A stretch of 64,000 nt of DNA, from assembly GCF_900176645.1 (NCBI RefSeq), contig NZ_FXAN01000041.1:23309-87308 (forward strand). Direction: 5' to 3'. Shown here piece by piece: positions 26,050-38,255 of this stretch. The notes beneath the pieces are model-generated. The model was not told the origin of the DNA, made no database searches, and worked only from the letters and a program-made list of their open reading frames with translations. A program made the position numbers and the translations under genes. The stretch's first letter is position 1. The number at the start of each line of letters is the position of its first letter. The stretch comes from Burkholderia singularis (GTDB lineage: Bacteria; Pseudomonadota; Gammaproteobacteria; Burkholderiales; Burkholderiaceae).

Positions 26050-27333
26050 TCACCGCGCCTCGGCGCGGGCCGTGATTGGGTCGATCGGCACGGCCTTGGC
26101 CATCGCCGCATAACCCGCATCGTTCGGGTGAATGTCGTCGCCGCTGTTGTAATTCGGCAGGAGTGCCGATGGATTCGCCGGATCGCGCACCGCGGCGTCG
26201 AAATCCACGATTCCGTCGAATGCACCCGAGCTCCGGATCCACGCGTTCACTTTTTGGCGTACAGCCTCGCGTTCGGGCGGCATTGACGTCGGTGTCAGCG
26301 TGCCGCCGAATATCGCAATGCCGTGCTCGTGCGCGGCGGCGATCATGCGCTGATAGCCGTCGATCAGCGCCTGGGCATCCGGTTTGATGCGCGGGGCGAA
26401 GCAATCGACGCCCGATAGCGGCACGGGCGCGGCGATGAAGTTGATATCGTTCACGCCGATCATCAGGATTGCGACCTTCACGCTGGAGCGTGCCAGTACG
26501 TCGCGCGCAAAGCGCTTTTCGAGCGCGACGCCGAGGCAGCGCGAATCGGTGAGCAGTCGGTTGCCGCTGATGCCGAGATTGACGACGCCGAGTTCGCGCT
26601 CGCCCGCTTGTGCGAGGCGCCGGGCAAACTCGTCCGGCCAGCGGCGATTCAGATTCGTGCTGGAGTGCAGGCCGTCCGTGAGCGAATCGCCGACTGCCGC
26701 GATCGCCGCGGCGCGTCGTGACGGCGGCGCGGCGACCGCGAGTTCCGTCACCCAAGCGGAATTCGTGATGCTGGTCGGATAGGCGCGCGCATTCGCATCC
26801 GATGTATGGTCGCCCGGCTCGGACACGTAATTGACCTGCATGGCGGTGCCGTGCCATGCGCGCATCGTCTGCCGCTCGCCGACATACAGGCTGAGCGCGT
26901 AAGGCTTGCCTGCGTCGATGTCGAATTCGATCGGATCGCTCTGCGCATCCTGACCGGGCGGCAGTTCGATCGCACGCCGGCCGCCGAACGTCACGACGGC
27001 CGAGTGGGGTGCCGCGAGCGCGGCGCTGCTTCCTGTCGAAGGCGCGATGCGCAGCGCGTTGACCACGAGCGGCGTATCGCTGTATGCGTTGCTCACGCGA
27101 ATGCGCGCGGCGTGGCCGGAAAGCGTCGGGTAAACGATCTCGCGAACGGTGCGGCCCGCGACATCCACTGCGCCATACGACGGGTCCGGAATCGCGTGCA
27201 GCGCGCTCGCCCATGCGGCGACCCAATGCGGCGCGGCGTCAGAAGCGGTGTGGCGTTGCGCGAGCGCGGCGGCGGATGCGGCGAATGCGATGCAACACGC
27301 GATCGCGACGAGCCGTTGCGTGATCGTTTTCAT
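26050..27333 (-). CDS. Secreted SGNH/GDSL hydrolase, paralogue 2
   Basis: 427 residues with a signal peptide (first 25 residues, hydrophobic to AAALAQ). It has the same two-part layout as the protein at 23013-24329, with shared blocks RIRVSNAYS, PLVV.ALRI, NLNRRW and NPSA. The hydrolase motifs are AAVGDSLTDGLHS (Ser), GISGNRLL, MIGVNDINF and DDIHPNDAGY (Asp/His). All catalytic positions appear intact in both copies. A duplication followed by divergence explains the pair; the glycosyltransferase gene now separates them. The start is the ATG at 27333. Confidence 0.88.
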   Translation of the reverse strand: MKTITQRLVAIACCIAFAASAAALAQRHTASDAAPHWVAAWASALHAIPDPSYGAVDVAGRTVREIVYPTLSGHAARIRVSNAYSDTPLVVNALRIAPSTGSSAALAAPHSAVVTFGGRRAIELPPGQDAQSDPIEFDIDAGKPYALSLYVGERQTMRAWHGTAMQVNYVSEPGDHTSDANARAYPTSITNSAWVTELAVAAPPSRRAAAIAAVGDSLTDGLHSSTNLNRRWPDEFARRLAQAGERELGVVNLGISGNRLLTDSRCLGVALEKRFARDVLARSSVKVAILMIGVNDINFIAAPVPLSGVDCFAPRIKPDAQALIDGYQRMIAAAHEHGIAIFGGTLTPTSMPPEREAVRQKVNAWIRSSGAFDGIVDFDAAVRDPANPSALLPNYNSGDDIHPNDAGYAAMAKAVPIDPITARAEAR

Positions 27334-27564
27334 GGGACGGGCCCTACGATGAGGATTCCGGATTATATATACGGGCCGCCTCCCGTCGTGCTGCGGAGCA
27401 GGCTTTGCCGTCGGGCGTCTCAATCGGACCGGGCAAGCGAAACTGCGCCGGTCCGCTGTATTGTCCGGGCGGGTTGCGGCGGCAGCGCGGGCGCGGCGCG
27501 CGGCCGGTTCGCACCGTCGAGCCGGGGTCTGCCGGGTACGAAGCGCTGCGCCGTGCCGCACCGC

Positions 27565-28707
27565 TCATCGACGTTGATCGACGTACTCGATGTAACCGCG
27601 CCCGCTGATCGGCTCTGCGCCGCGCATCCCTTCCCACCGGTAGCCGCCGACGTAGCCGGTGCCGACGCCGAACAGCATCGGCGTATCGACGGTCCCTTCG
27701 ATCACGAACAAGTCGTTGCCCTGCGTATCGCGCAGCGTCCAGATGAACTGCCTGGGCAGCGGCATCGTCGAGCCGTCGGGCGCGACGGCCGGCTCGGATT
27801 GCAGGCTCAGCACCCGGAAATGGACGTCGGCATCGAGCCGATGCGCGCATTCGCCCAGGATGCGCAGGTGCGCGTAGGTTGTCGGATGACCGTCGAACTG
27901 GACGTGCGACAGCAGAAGTTGCGTCTCCGCATCGAGATCGATCACGTGATAGCTGAGCACGTCCCACGGCAGTTTCGCGGCTTTCGGCAGAAAGCGGTTG
28001 TACAGCAGGTACGGTGACGAGCCGCGTGCATATTCGTAGGTGCAGAGCCCCGCCACGCCGATTGACGTGCCTTCGTGCTCGATCCTGCCGCGATAGCGGG
28101 TGACGAGCACGATATGGTCGAAGAGCGGACCTTTCGCAAGCCAGGTGATGTCGCCCGTCGCGTGCAGCCGCAGGTCGACCGCGAAGCCCGCGCGCCGGCT
28201 CTTCAATTGGAAATCGGGATAGCGGCCGGCAAGCAGCAGCTCGTTGCCGAAGCGCAGCAGGCTGCCGTCGTCGCGCAATTCCACGTCTTGCGGTATCGAA
28301 TAGCGTGTGAAGTGGCCGTCGACGGCCGCCGCCGTGCCATGCACGAGCGTCGCGGTGCGCAGCGGGCCGTCGCCCGGCTGGGCTGCGAAATCGGTGTCGA
28401 ATGCGCGCATGCCGGCGTTGCCGATTATTGCTCTGCAAGCGAGAAATTGATGCGGGTCTGGCAGATTCGAAATCGTCACACCGTAATGCGTGAGGCCGAA
28501 GCGGCACGAGCCGCCGTTCGGCGGGAATATCAACGGTGCGGGCGGCGCGGGCCGCACGGACGGCTTCACGGGCCGCAGCAACAGCTCGGCCGCCTTTCCC
28601 ATCAGATGGCTGCGCAGGCCGCGCAGGCCATGCGGGCGCCGCCTGCTGTCGATCAGCGGCGGGCTTGGCGGAGCGAGGAAATCGCGCGTGTCGAGGAAGG
28701 TGTCCAT
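27565..28707 (-). CDS. Unrecognised 380-residue protein, divergent from an AraC-type regulator
   Basis: 380 residues. I do not recognise the family with confidence. The sequence is rich in alternating hydrophobic and polar stretches with many Gly, Tyr and Asp residues (for example FGLTHYGVTISNLPDPH and GYVGGYRWEGMRG), suggesting a beta-rich, lipocalin-like or AttH-like fold. No signal peptide or membrane helix is seen. The ATG at 28707 follows AAGGAAA, whereas the open frame runs further upstream. It is transcribed away from the AraC-family gene across a 184-bp gap, so that regulator probably controls it. Confidence 0.6.
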   Translation of the reverse strand: MDTFLDTRDFLAPPSPPLIDSRRRPHGLRGLRSHLMGKAAELLLRPVKPSVRPAPPAPLIFPPNGGSCRFGLTHYGVTISNLPDPHQFLACRAIIGNAGMRAFDTDFAAQPGDGPLRTATLVHGTAAAVDGHFTRYSIPQDVELRDDGSLLRFGNELLLAGRYPDFQLKSRRAGFAVDLRLHATGDITWLAKGPLFDHIVLVTRYRGRIEHEGTSIGVAGLCTYEYARGSSPYLLYNRFLPKAAKLPWDVLSYHVIDLDAETQLLLSHVQFDGHPTTYAHLRILGECAHRLDADVHFRVLSLQSEPAVAPDGSTMPLPRQFIWTLRDTQGNDLFVIEGTVDTPMLFGVGTGYVGGYRWEGMRGAEPISGRGYIEYVDQRR

Positions 28708-28844
28708 GAGTTTCCTTGTGTTGGCCGGATGCGCCCGGCGATGCGATGCACGGGCATCGCCGTCGCGGAGCCGCTGCTCGCTGGCATGACGGCCCGCAAT
28801 TCGCGATCCGGGTTCGATGAGGGAAAGATCGCATTGAACGTAAC

Positions 28845-28854
28845 ATTGATCAAT
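28845..28854. promoter_or_regulatory. Palindrome ATTGATCAAT in the divergent region
   Basis: Perfect 10-bp palindrome in the 184 bp between the unknown gene and the AraC-type regulator, in a locally AT-rich stretch (28825-28870) that probably holds the promoters. It may be an operator. Confidence 0.35.
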
Positions 28855-28891
28855 GGCAAATTGGGCGAATTCCGAACATTTGAGGCCACTC

Positions 28892-29932
28892 ATGACGACT
28901 GCGCGTGCACATTGGAATCCGGCGTTTCCGGTCGGCCGGATCGACGTGCTGCTCGACATCGGCGCGCAGCAGGGGTTGAGCACGCGGGATTGCCTGGCGG
29001 GCAGCGGCGTGGCGCCGGATGGTCCGGGCGATCCGGCCGTGGCGTCGACGGCGGCGCAAGAGTTGCGCATCGTGCGCAATCTGAAGCGGCTGCTGGGGCC
29101 GGACTTTCCGCTCGGCATCGAGATCGGCCGGCGCTATCACGCGACCGCATACGGCATCTGGGGCCTGGCGCTGCTCAGCAGCGCGACGCTCGGCGACGCG
29201 ATCGCGACCGGCCTGCGCCATCTGCGGCTGACGTCGACCTTCTGCGGCATCCGCCCGGCCGTGCGAGGCGGTGATCCCGCGCTGATCGTCGATGACCGCG
29301 ATTTGCCGGCGGATGTGCGCGACACGCTGGTCGAAATGACGATCGCCGCGCTTATCACCCTGCAATTCGATCTGGACCCGGCGAATCTGCCGGTCAAGGG
29401 CATTGCGCTCAAGATGCGCAGACCCGCATACGCGGATCTCTATGCGGCGCTGTTCGGTGCGATGCCCGAGTTCGGCGCGGCGCAAAACGCGCTGACGGTC
29501 GACGCGCCGTGTCTGGGCTCGAAACTGCCGCAAAGCAACGCGCTGACGTGGCGGGCATGCGACGACGAATGCCGCCGCATGCTCGAGCGCCGCAGCCGCG
29601 GCGACGATGACGGCCGCGGCCACGGCTGGGCCGAGCGTGTGCGCAGCCGCGTTGCCGGCGATCCAATGCCGTGCCTGACGATGGTGGCGCTCGCTGCCGA
29701 GTTCGGCATGAGCGCGCGCACGTTGCGGCGGCGTTTGGCCGATGAGGGGACGGATTACGAGACGATCGTCGGTGAGATGCGCGAGCGCCTGGCCGGAGAA
29801 CTGCTGGTGACGACGGCGTTGCCGATTCCTTCGGTGGCGGAGCGGCTCGGCTATGCGGAGCCGTCTTCGTTTGCGCGGGCGTTCCGGCGCTGGAAGGGCG
29901 TTTCGCCGCTCGCGTACCGGCGCTCCGCTTGA
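28892..29932 (+). CDS. AraC-family transcriptional regulator (AraC_arabinose_bd type N-terminus)
   Basis: 346 residues. The C-terminal 90 residues contain two helix-turn-helix units, with MVALAAEFGMSARTLRRRLADEG and IPSVAERLGYAEPSSFARAFRRWKGVSP as the diagnostic second unit. The N-terminal 200 residues resemble the OruR/arabinose-binding-domain group of AraC regulators. The start at ATG 28892 is chosen because TGAGG precedes it by seven bases; an ATG at 28853 lacks a ribosome binding site. Likely target: the divergent gene at 27565-28707 and itself. The effector is unknown. Confidence 0.88.
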   Translation: MTTARAHWNPAFPVGRIDVLLDIGAQQGLSTRDCLAGSGVAPDGPGDPAVASTAAQELRIVRNLKRLLGPDFPLGIEIGRRYHATAYGIWGLALLSSATLGDAIATGLRHLRLTSTFCGIRPAVRGGDPALIVDDRDLPADVRDTLVEMTIAALITLQFDLDPANLPVKGIALKMRRPAYADLYAALFGAMPEFGAAQNALTVDAPCLGSKLPQSNALTWRACDDECRRMLERRSRGDDDGRGHGWAERVRSRVAGDPMPCLTMVALAAEFGMSARTLRRRLADEGTDYETIVGEMRERLAGELLVTTALPIPSVAERLGYAEPSSFARAFRRWKGVSPLAYRRSA

Positions 29933-30292
29933 CGCGCGCGTTTCGTCGGCCGCCGGCCTGGTTCGGGTACGCGGAATTTTCATCCGCAGGCGCTGGGGGA
30001 AAGCTGTCCGGCGATTGAGGATAATGATTGTTTCACGCTATAATTCGAAAGTTTGTGCTAATCAACCTCGCACCCTAGCGCCTACCTCCATCACCCCTTC
30101 ATCCGCCGCACGCCGCTTGACGCGGGCGATGCCGCGAAACCTGCGTGCGCCGTCGAGTCCGCGCGGTTTCGCGTTTTGCCCCGGCCGGTAAGCGAGCGCG
30201 CTGCCGCCGCGTGCGGCTCGCGCGCCGGCGCGCAAGTCAGTGCGCGGCAGGAAGACAGGTCGGCGGCAAGGGTGTCCCCCAAGGAGTCTCCC
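29933..30292. other. Leader and promoter region of carA
   Basis: 360 bp. A promoter-like pair lies at 30015-30044, leaving a 5' leader of about 240 nt before the GTG of carA. The leader has an early run of weakly GC bases and then several GC-rich hairpin-forming stretches (30120-30240). A short frame from 30023 is not convincing as a leader peptide. Confidence 0.4.
30015..30044 (+). promoter_or_regulatory. Sigma70-like promoter of carA
   Basis: TTGAGG (30015-30020) and a perfect TATAAT (30039-30044) with an 18-bp spacer, in an AT-rich pocket about 250 bp before carA. Confidence 0.6.
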
Positions 30293-31441
30293 GTGTTGCC
30301 GTCTTTTTCTCCCGCTTTGCTCGCACTTGCCGACGGCACGGTTTTTCGCGGTTATTCGATCGGCGCGTCTGGCCAGACGATCGGCGAAGTCGTGTTCAAC
30401 ACCGCGATCACCGGCTATCAGGAAATCCTCACTGATCCGAGCTACGCGCGCCAGATCGTCACGCTGACCTACCCGCACATCGGCAACGTCGGCGTGAACG
30501 GCGAGGACGTCGAAGCGACCAAGGTGCATGCGGCCGGCCTCATCGTGCGCGACCTGCCTGCGCTCGCGTCGAACTTCCGCTGCACGCGCGCGCTCGGCGA
30601 CTATTTGCGCGACGAGGGCGTGGTCGCGATCGCGGGCATCGACACCCGCAAGCTGACCCGCATCCTGCGCGACAAGGGCGCGCAAAACGGCTGCATCCTG
30701 ACGGGCTCCGACGACGAAGCGAAGGCGCTTGCGTTCGCACGCTCGTTTCCGGGCCTGGCCGGGATGGATCTCGCGAAGGTCGTGTCGACGACGAAGCCGT
30801 TCGAATGGAAGCAGACCGAATGGCGTCTCGGCAGCGGCTACGGCATGCAGGAAACGCCGCGTTACCGCGTCGTCGCGTATGACTTCGGCGTTAAGTACAA
30901 CATCCTGCGCATGCTGGCCGAGCGCGGCTGCCATGTGAGCGTGCTGCCCGCGCAGTCGAGCGCGGCCGAAGCGCTCGCGCTGAATCCGGACGGCATCTTC
31001 CTGTCGAACGGCCCGGGCGACCCCGAGCCGTGCGATTACGCGATCGCCGCGGCGAAGGAATTCATCGAGCGCGGCGTGCCGACGTTCGGCATTTGCCTCG
31101 GTCATCAGATCATGGGCCTCGCGGTGGGCGCGAAGACGCTCAAGATGAAGACGGGCCACCATGGCGCGAATCATCCGGTGAAGGATCTCGCGAACGGGCG
31201 CGTCGTGATCACGTCGCAGAATCACGGTTTCGCGGTCGATGCCGACTCGCTGCCCGCGAACGCGCGTGCGACGCACGTATCGCTGTTCGACGGCACGCTG
31301 CAGGGCTTCGAGCTGACCGACAAGCCCGCGTTCTGCTTCCAGGGCCACCCGGAGGCGTCGCCCGGCCCGCACGACATCGGCTATCTGTTCGATCGCTTCA
31401 CCGCGCTGATGGATGCCGCGAAGGCGAAGAGCGCCGCCTGA
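30293..31441 (+). CDS. carA: Carbamoyl-phosphate synthase small (glutaminase) subunit
   Basis: 382 residues. CarA hydrolyses glutamine and passes ammonia to CarB to make carbamoyl phosphate for arginine and pyrimidine synthesis. The class I amidotransferase domain has FGICLGHQ with nucleophile Cys268, then the His/Glu pair in [12 protein letters not shown]. The GTG at 30293 is chosen because AAGGAG lies at 30281-30286 and the length then equals the family norm. The frame opens 39 codons earlier without support. It heads carA-leuE-carB, with a 33-bp gap to the exporter gene. Confidence 0.96.
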   Translation: MLPSFSPALLALADGTVFRGYSIGASGQTIGEVVFNTAITGYQEILTDPSYARQIVTLTYPHIGNVGVNGEDVEATKVHAAGLIVRDLPALASNFRCTRALGDYLRDEGVVAIAGIDTRKLTRILRDKGAQNGCILTGSDDEAKALAFARSFPGLAGMDLAKVVSTTKPFEWKQTEWRLGSGYGMQETPRYRVVAYDFGVKYNILRMLAERGCHVSVLPAQSSAAEALALNPDGIFLSNGPGDPEPCDYAIAAAKEFIERGVPTFGICLGHQIMGLAVGAKTLKMKTGHHGANHPVKDLANGRVVITSQNHGFAVDADSLPANARATHVSLFDGTLQGFELTDKPAFCFQGHPEASPGPHDIGYLFDRFTALMDAAKAKSAA

Positions 31442-31474
31442 CGGCGGCGCCGCATCGATCAAGGAGGCGCGCTC

Positions 31475-32137
31475 ATGATAGGCCACGCACTCGGCATCAC
31501 CGATCTCTGGACTTACGTGTTCGGCGTGATCTTCATCGTCCTGTTGCCGGGGCCGAATTCGATGTATGTGCTGTCGATCGCCGCGCAGCGCGGCGTGAAG
31601 CTCGGCTATCGCGCCGCGTGCGGCGTGTTTGCCGGCGACGCGGTGCTGATGGTGCTGTCGGCGGCAGGCGTCGCGTCGCTGCTGAAAGCGAATCCGTTGC
31701 TGTTTTCGGCCGTCAAGTACGGCGGCGCCGCATACCTGCTGTACCTCGGCATCGGCATGCTGCGCGGCGCGTGGCGCAAGCTGCGCGCGCCGGCCGCGGC
31801 CGATAGTGCGCCGCCCGGGCGCGCCGTCGACGGCGCGCGGCCGTTTCGCAAGGCGTTGGTCGTGAGCCTCTTGAATCCGAAGGCGATCCTGTTCCTGATC
31901 TCGTTCTTCATTCAATTCGTCGATCCGGGCTACGCGCATCCGGTGCTGTCGTTCATCGTGCTGGGCGCGATCATGCAGCTCGCGAGCTTCCTGTACCTGA
32001 GCACGCTGATCTTCGCCGGCGCACGCCTTGCCGCCGCCTTTCGCCGCCGCCGCAAGGTCGCGGCAAGCGCCACGGGCGGCCTGGGCGGCTTGTTCGTCGG
32101 TTTTTCCGTGAAGCTCGCGTTCGCGACGCTGAGCTGA
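31475..32137 (+). CDS. leuE: LysE/RhtB-family amino-acid exporter, LeuE-like
   Basis: 220 residues with six hydrophobic segments. The family signature LLPGPNSMYVLS is near residue 25 and the second conserved block SLLNPKAILFLISFFIQF is near 130; both are typical of LeuE among the LysE/RhtB exporters. It should export leucine or a related amino acid by proton exchange. AAGGAGG precedes the ATG. The position between carA and carB in the same direction is unusual for two subunits of one enzyme. The role in the operon is unclear. Confidence 0.88.
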   Translation: MIGHALGITDLWTYVFGVIFIVLLPGPNSMYVLSIAAQRGVKLGYRAACGVFAGDAVLMVLSAAGVASLLKANPLLFSAVKYGGAAYLLYLGIGMLRGAWRKLRAPAAADSAPPGRAVDGARPFRKALVVSLLNPKAILFLISFFIQFVDPGYAHPVLSFIVLGAIMQLASFLYLSTLIFAGARLAAAFRRRRKVAASATGGLGGLFVGFSVKLAFATLS

Positions 32138-32194
32138 GCGGCGCGCGCACGCTAAGACGCGCATTAACGAATCATTTTTTGAATCCCGAAAGCC

Positions 32195-35449
<3,255 letters not shown>

Positions 35450-35566
35450 GCCTCCAGTTACCTGTCGAAGCAACACGTGCCGCGGTTGAGCGGCGTTTCC
35501 GGTGTTTCGGAAATGCGCTTAATCGCGGTGATTTTTTTTATAGCCGTTTTAGCTATTGAGTCGTTT

Positions 35567-36043
35567 ATGAGCACCATTCCGTTGACGAAGCGTGGCGCAG
35601 ATCAACTGCGCGATGAATTACAGCGCCTGAAGTCGGTCGAGCGGCCGGCTGTGATCAACGCGATCGCCGAGGCGCGTGCGCAGGGTGACTTGTCCGAAAA
35701 CGCCGAATACGACGCCGCGAAGGAAAAGCAGGGCTTTATCGAGGGCCGGATCGCCGAAATCGAATCGAAGCTGTCGGCCGCGCAAATCATCGATCCGACC
35801 GCGCTGGATGCCGATGGCCGCGTGGTATTCGCAGCAACGGTCGAACTCGAGGATCTCGCGTCCGGCAACACGGTCAAGTACCAGATCGTCGGCGACGACG
35901 AAGCCGATCTCGATCACGGCCTGATTTCGGTCAGCTCGCCGATCGCGCGGGCGTTGATCGGCAAATCCGAAGGCGATGTCGCGGCGGTTCAGGCGCCGAG
36001 CGGCGTGCGTGAATACGAAATCATCTCGGTGCTGTATATCTGA
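35567..36043 (+). CDS. greA: Transcription elongation factor GreA
   Basis: 158 residues, the normal GreA length. The N-terminal coiled coil (about 1-75) carries the tip acidic pair in [17 protein letters not shown], which reaches the polymerase active site and triggers cleavage of backtracked RNA. The C-terminal FKBP-like domain follows. The ATG at 35567 gives the family start [10 protein letters not shown]. An in-frame upstream extension with a hydrophobic stretch from 35513 is more likely promoter DNA. The stop overlaps the ATG of the DUF4149 gene. Confidence 0.96.
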   Translation: MSTIPLTKRGADQLRDELQRLKSVERPAVINAIAEARAQGDLSENAEYDAAKEKQGFIEGRIAEIESKLSAAQIIDPTALDADGRVVFAATVELEDLASGNTVKYQIVGDDEADLDHGLISVSSPIARALIGKSEGDVAAVQAPSGVREYEIISVLYI

Positions 36044-36546
36044 TGGCCGGTTCCGCGGCCCCGCATCGCTTCTTTCGCCTGCTGGCGACGATCTGGGTCG
36101 GCAGCCTGCTGACGATCGGTTATGCGGTCGCGCCCGTGCTATTTGCGACGCTCGAACGGACGACGGCAGGCTCGGTCGCCGCGCGGTTGTTCAGCATCGA
36201 GGCAACGCTGGGCGTGGTGTGCGGCGTGTTGCTGATTGGTTTGTCGAACCTGCTGGTGCGGCGCGGTCATGATGGTTACCGTTCGCTGCGCTGGTTGCTT
36301 GCCGCGATGCTCGGCTGCGTGCTCGCCGGCTATTTCGCATTGCAGCCGTTCATGAACGCGCTGCGCGTCGCCGCGCTCGAGGCGGGTACGGACGTCGGCC
36401 ATTCGGCGTATGCGACGCGCTTTACGATACTGCATGGCGTATCGAGCGCGTTTTATCTGATCGAGAGCCTGCTCGGCCTCGCGTTGATCTGGCGATTGCC
36501 GGTGCGGGACGAAGCCGCGCCATTCGGCCGCGCGCCGCAGCGCTGA
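36043..36546 (+). CDS. DUF4149 membrane protein
   Basis: 167 residues with four predicted membrane helices: about 10-30, 50-70, 85-105 and 130-150. The sequence pattern TIWVGSLLTIGYAVAPVLFATL near the N-terminus matches DUF4149 proteins, which often sit beside greA in beta-proteobacteria. The ATG shares a base with the greA TGA (TGATG at 36041-36045), so translation is coupled. Function unknown. Confidence 0.82.
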   Translation: MAGSAAPHRFFRLLATIWVGSLLTIGYAVAPVLFATLERTTAGSVAARLFSIEATLGVVCGVLLIGLSNLLVRRGHDGYRSLRWLLAAMLGCVLAGYFALQPFMNALRVAALEAGTDVGHSAYATRFTILHGVSSAFYLIESLLGLALIWRLPVRDEAAPFGRAPQR

Positions 36547-36674
36547 TCCAGACTCCGGCGAGGGCGCCGCGAGTGCGCTGCGAAAACGCATCGAATACCT
36601 CATGCGTGAGCGCGGCGGGCCCGATGCGGCGCGGTGGGCCGCATCGGGGCGATCCGGACGGCCGCTTTTCGCGA

Positions 36675-37226
36675 TTATTTTTCGTTTTGGTGTTGGCGTT
36701 TCGCGCTCGACTGACGTTTTTTCGCGCGCTTGACATTACCGCCCGCCGTCACGCGCTCGTTGCCGAGCACGCGTACTTTTTGCGGTTTCGGCCGGCGCAC
36801 CGCGGGCGCGTTCGGCGATTGCTTGACCACCTTGACGACGCGCGGCGCGCGCCCTTTCGGCGCACGGCCTTCGCTGTCCGCGCCGGCCGCGTTTGCGGCT
36901 TCGCGGGCGCTCGGCAGAGCGCGGCGGCCGCGCACCGGCGCGGCTTGAACCTGTTCGGGGCGCCAGATGACGAGCAGCTTGCCGATATGCTGGATTGGCG
37001 CGGCGTTCAGACGGTCGCAGATTTCATCGTAGATCGCGATGCGCTCGTCGCGTTCGTCGCCGAACACGCGGATCTTGATGAGCTGATGGGCGGCGAGGTG
37101 GACGCGGATCTCAGTGAGCACCGCCTCGGTCAGCCCTTCGGCGCCGATCAGGACGACGGGCTTGAGCGCGTGGGCTTGGGAACGCAGCGCGGAGCGCTCG
37201 GCGGGGGAAAGCGAAAGGGCTGGCAT
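36675..37226 (-). CDS. yhbY: YhbY/CRS1-type RNA-binding protein with a long basic tail
   Basis: 183 residues. The first 95 form the CRM (YhbY) domain with LKPVVLIGAEGLTEAVL and the GDERDER and LVIWRP blocks, associated with pre-50S ribosome assembly. The remaining 85 residues are rich in Arg, Lys, Ala and Pro, unlike the short E. coli YhbY of about 97 residues, and would add nonspecific RNA affinity. It is divergent from rlmE across 204 bp, the same arrangement as in E. coli. Confidence 0.88.
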   Translation of the reverse strand: MPALSLSPAERSALRSQAHALKPVVLIGAEGLTEAVLTEIRVHLAAHQLIKIRVFGDERDERIAIYDEICDRLNAAPIQHIGKLLVIWRPEQVQAAPVRGRRALPSAREAANAAGADSEGRAPKGRAPRVVKVVKQSPNAPAVRRPKPQKVRVLGNERVTAGGNVKRAKKRQSSAKRQHQNEK

Positions 37227-37430
37227 CGGAATGACGGAATCGAATCAAATTAACGGCGTGCTGCGCGCGAAGAAGAGCAGCCAAGCGACCGGGCTTTTCT
37301 GCGGCGGAGCGCCGAAACCACGTAAAATCGCGGCTTGGGCCTGTTGGGGCCGAAAGCCGCGCCAATAAACCCCGCATTATCCGCTAAAAGTGCGGCTTCA
37401 CGAAGCAATCGGCAGCAATCTCTCATTCGC

Positions 37431-38093
37431 ATGGCAAAGAATCGCTTTAACCAATCCTGGCTGCATGACCATATCAACGATCCCTACGTCAAAATGGCGC
37501 AGCGGGAAGGCTATCGCGCGCGCGCGGCGTACAAGCTCAAGGAGATCGACGAGCAGGACAAGTTGATTCGCCCCGGGCAGGTGATCGTCGATCTGGGCGC
37601 GGCGCCGGGGAGCTGGAGCCAGTACGCGCGCAACAAGCTCGCGCAGGGCAAGCGGCGCGATGCGGTGCGCGAGGGCGGCATCGACGGCACGATCATCGCG
37701 CTCGACATGCTGCCGATGGAGCCGATCGCCGACGTCCATTTCATCCAGGGCGATTTCCGTGAGGACGATGTGTTGCGCCAATTGGAGGAAGTCCTCGCCG
37801 GAAGCCCGGTGGACCTTGTAATTTCGGACATGGCCCCCAACCTGTCCGGCGTCGCGGTCGCGGATGCCGCGCGCATCGAACATGTTTGCGATCTGGCGCT
37901 CGAATTCGCGCAGCAACATTTGAAGCCGGATGGAGCCCTTTTAGTGAAATGCTTTCACGGCAGCGGTTACAGCCAGATTGTCGAGAAATTCAAGCATCAG
38001 TTCAAAACGGTGGCGCCGCGCAAGCCGAAAGCGTCGCGCGACAAATCGTCCGAAACGTTTATTTTGGGTCGGCATCTAAAGCATTCCCGTTGA
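37431..38093 (+). CDS. rlmE: 23S rRNA 2'-O-methyltransferase RlmE (FtsJ)
   Basis: 220 residues. The SAM-binding loop [10 protein letters not shown] is near residue 50. The catalytic K-D-K-E set of RrmJ enzymes is visible as Lys in [10 protein letters not shown], Asp in [11 protein letters not shown], Lys in LLVKCFHG and Glu in SSETFILG. It methylates U2552 of 23S rRNA in the 50S subunit. The ATG at 37431 gives the family N-terminus. It precedes ftsH, as is common; 162 bp separate them. Confidence 0.94.
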   Translation: MAKNRFNQSWLHDHINDPYVKMAQREGYRARAAYKLKEIDEQDKLIRPGQVIVDLGAAPGSWSQYARNKLAQGKRRDAVREGGIDGTIIALDMLPMEPIADVHFIQGDFREDDVLRQLEEVLAGSPVDLVISDMAPNLSGVAVADAARIEHVCDLALEFAQQHLKPDGALLVKCFHGSGYSQIVEKFKHQFKTVAPRKPKASRDKSSETFILGRHLKHSR

Positions 38094-38255
38094 AGGCAAT
38101 GCGTGTCGGTTTCAGCCTCGCCTTGCCGGTCGCGCCCCGCGCCTATTGGCGGGGTAGCGAATCCTTATGGCGACGGGTTGCGGACTGGATTAGAATGCCT
38201 GAGGAGCGCCGCAAGGCAAATGTAGGCGCTCGTCTATGAGTGAAGGAGTGGTGCT

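Noticed and set aside
35477..35566. N-terminal extension of greA containing a hydrophobic stretch
   Set aside because: GreA homologues start at the later ATG; the hydrophobic run reflects the AT-rich promoter DNA including a T8 tract.
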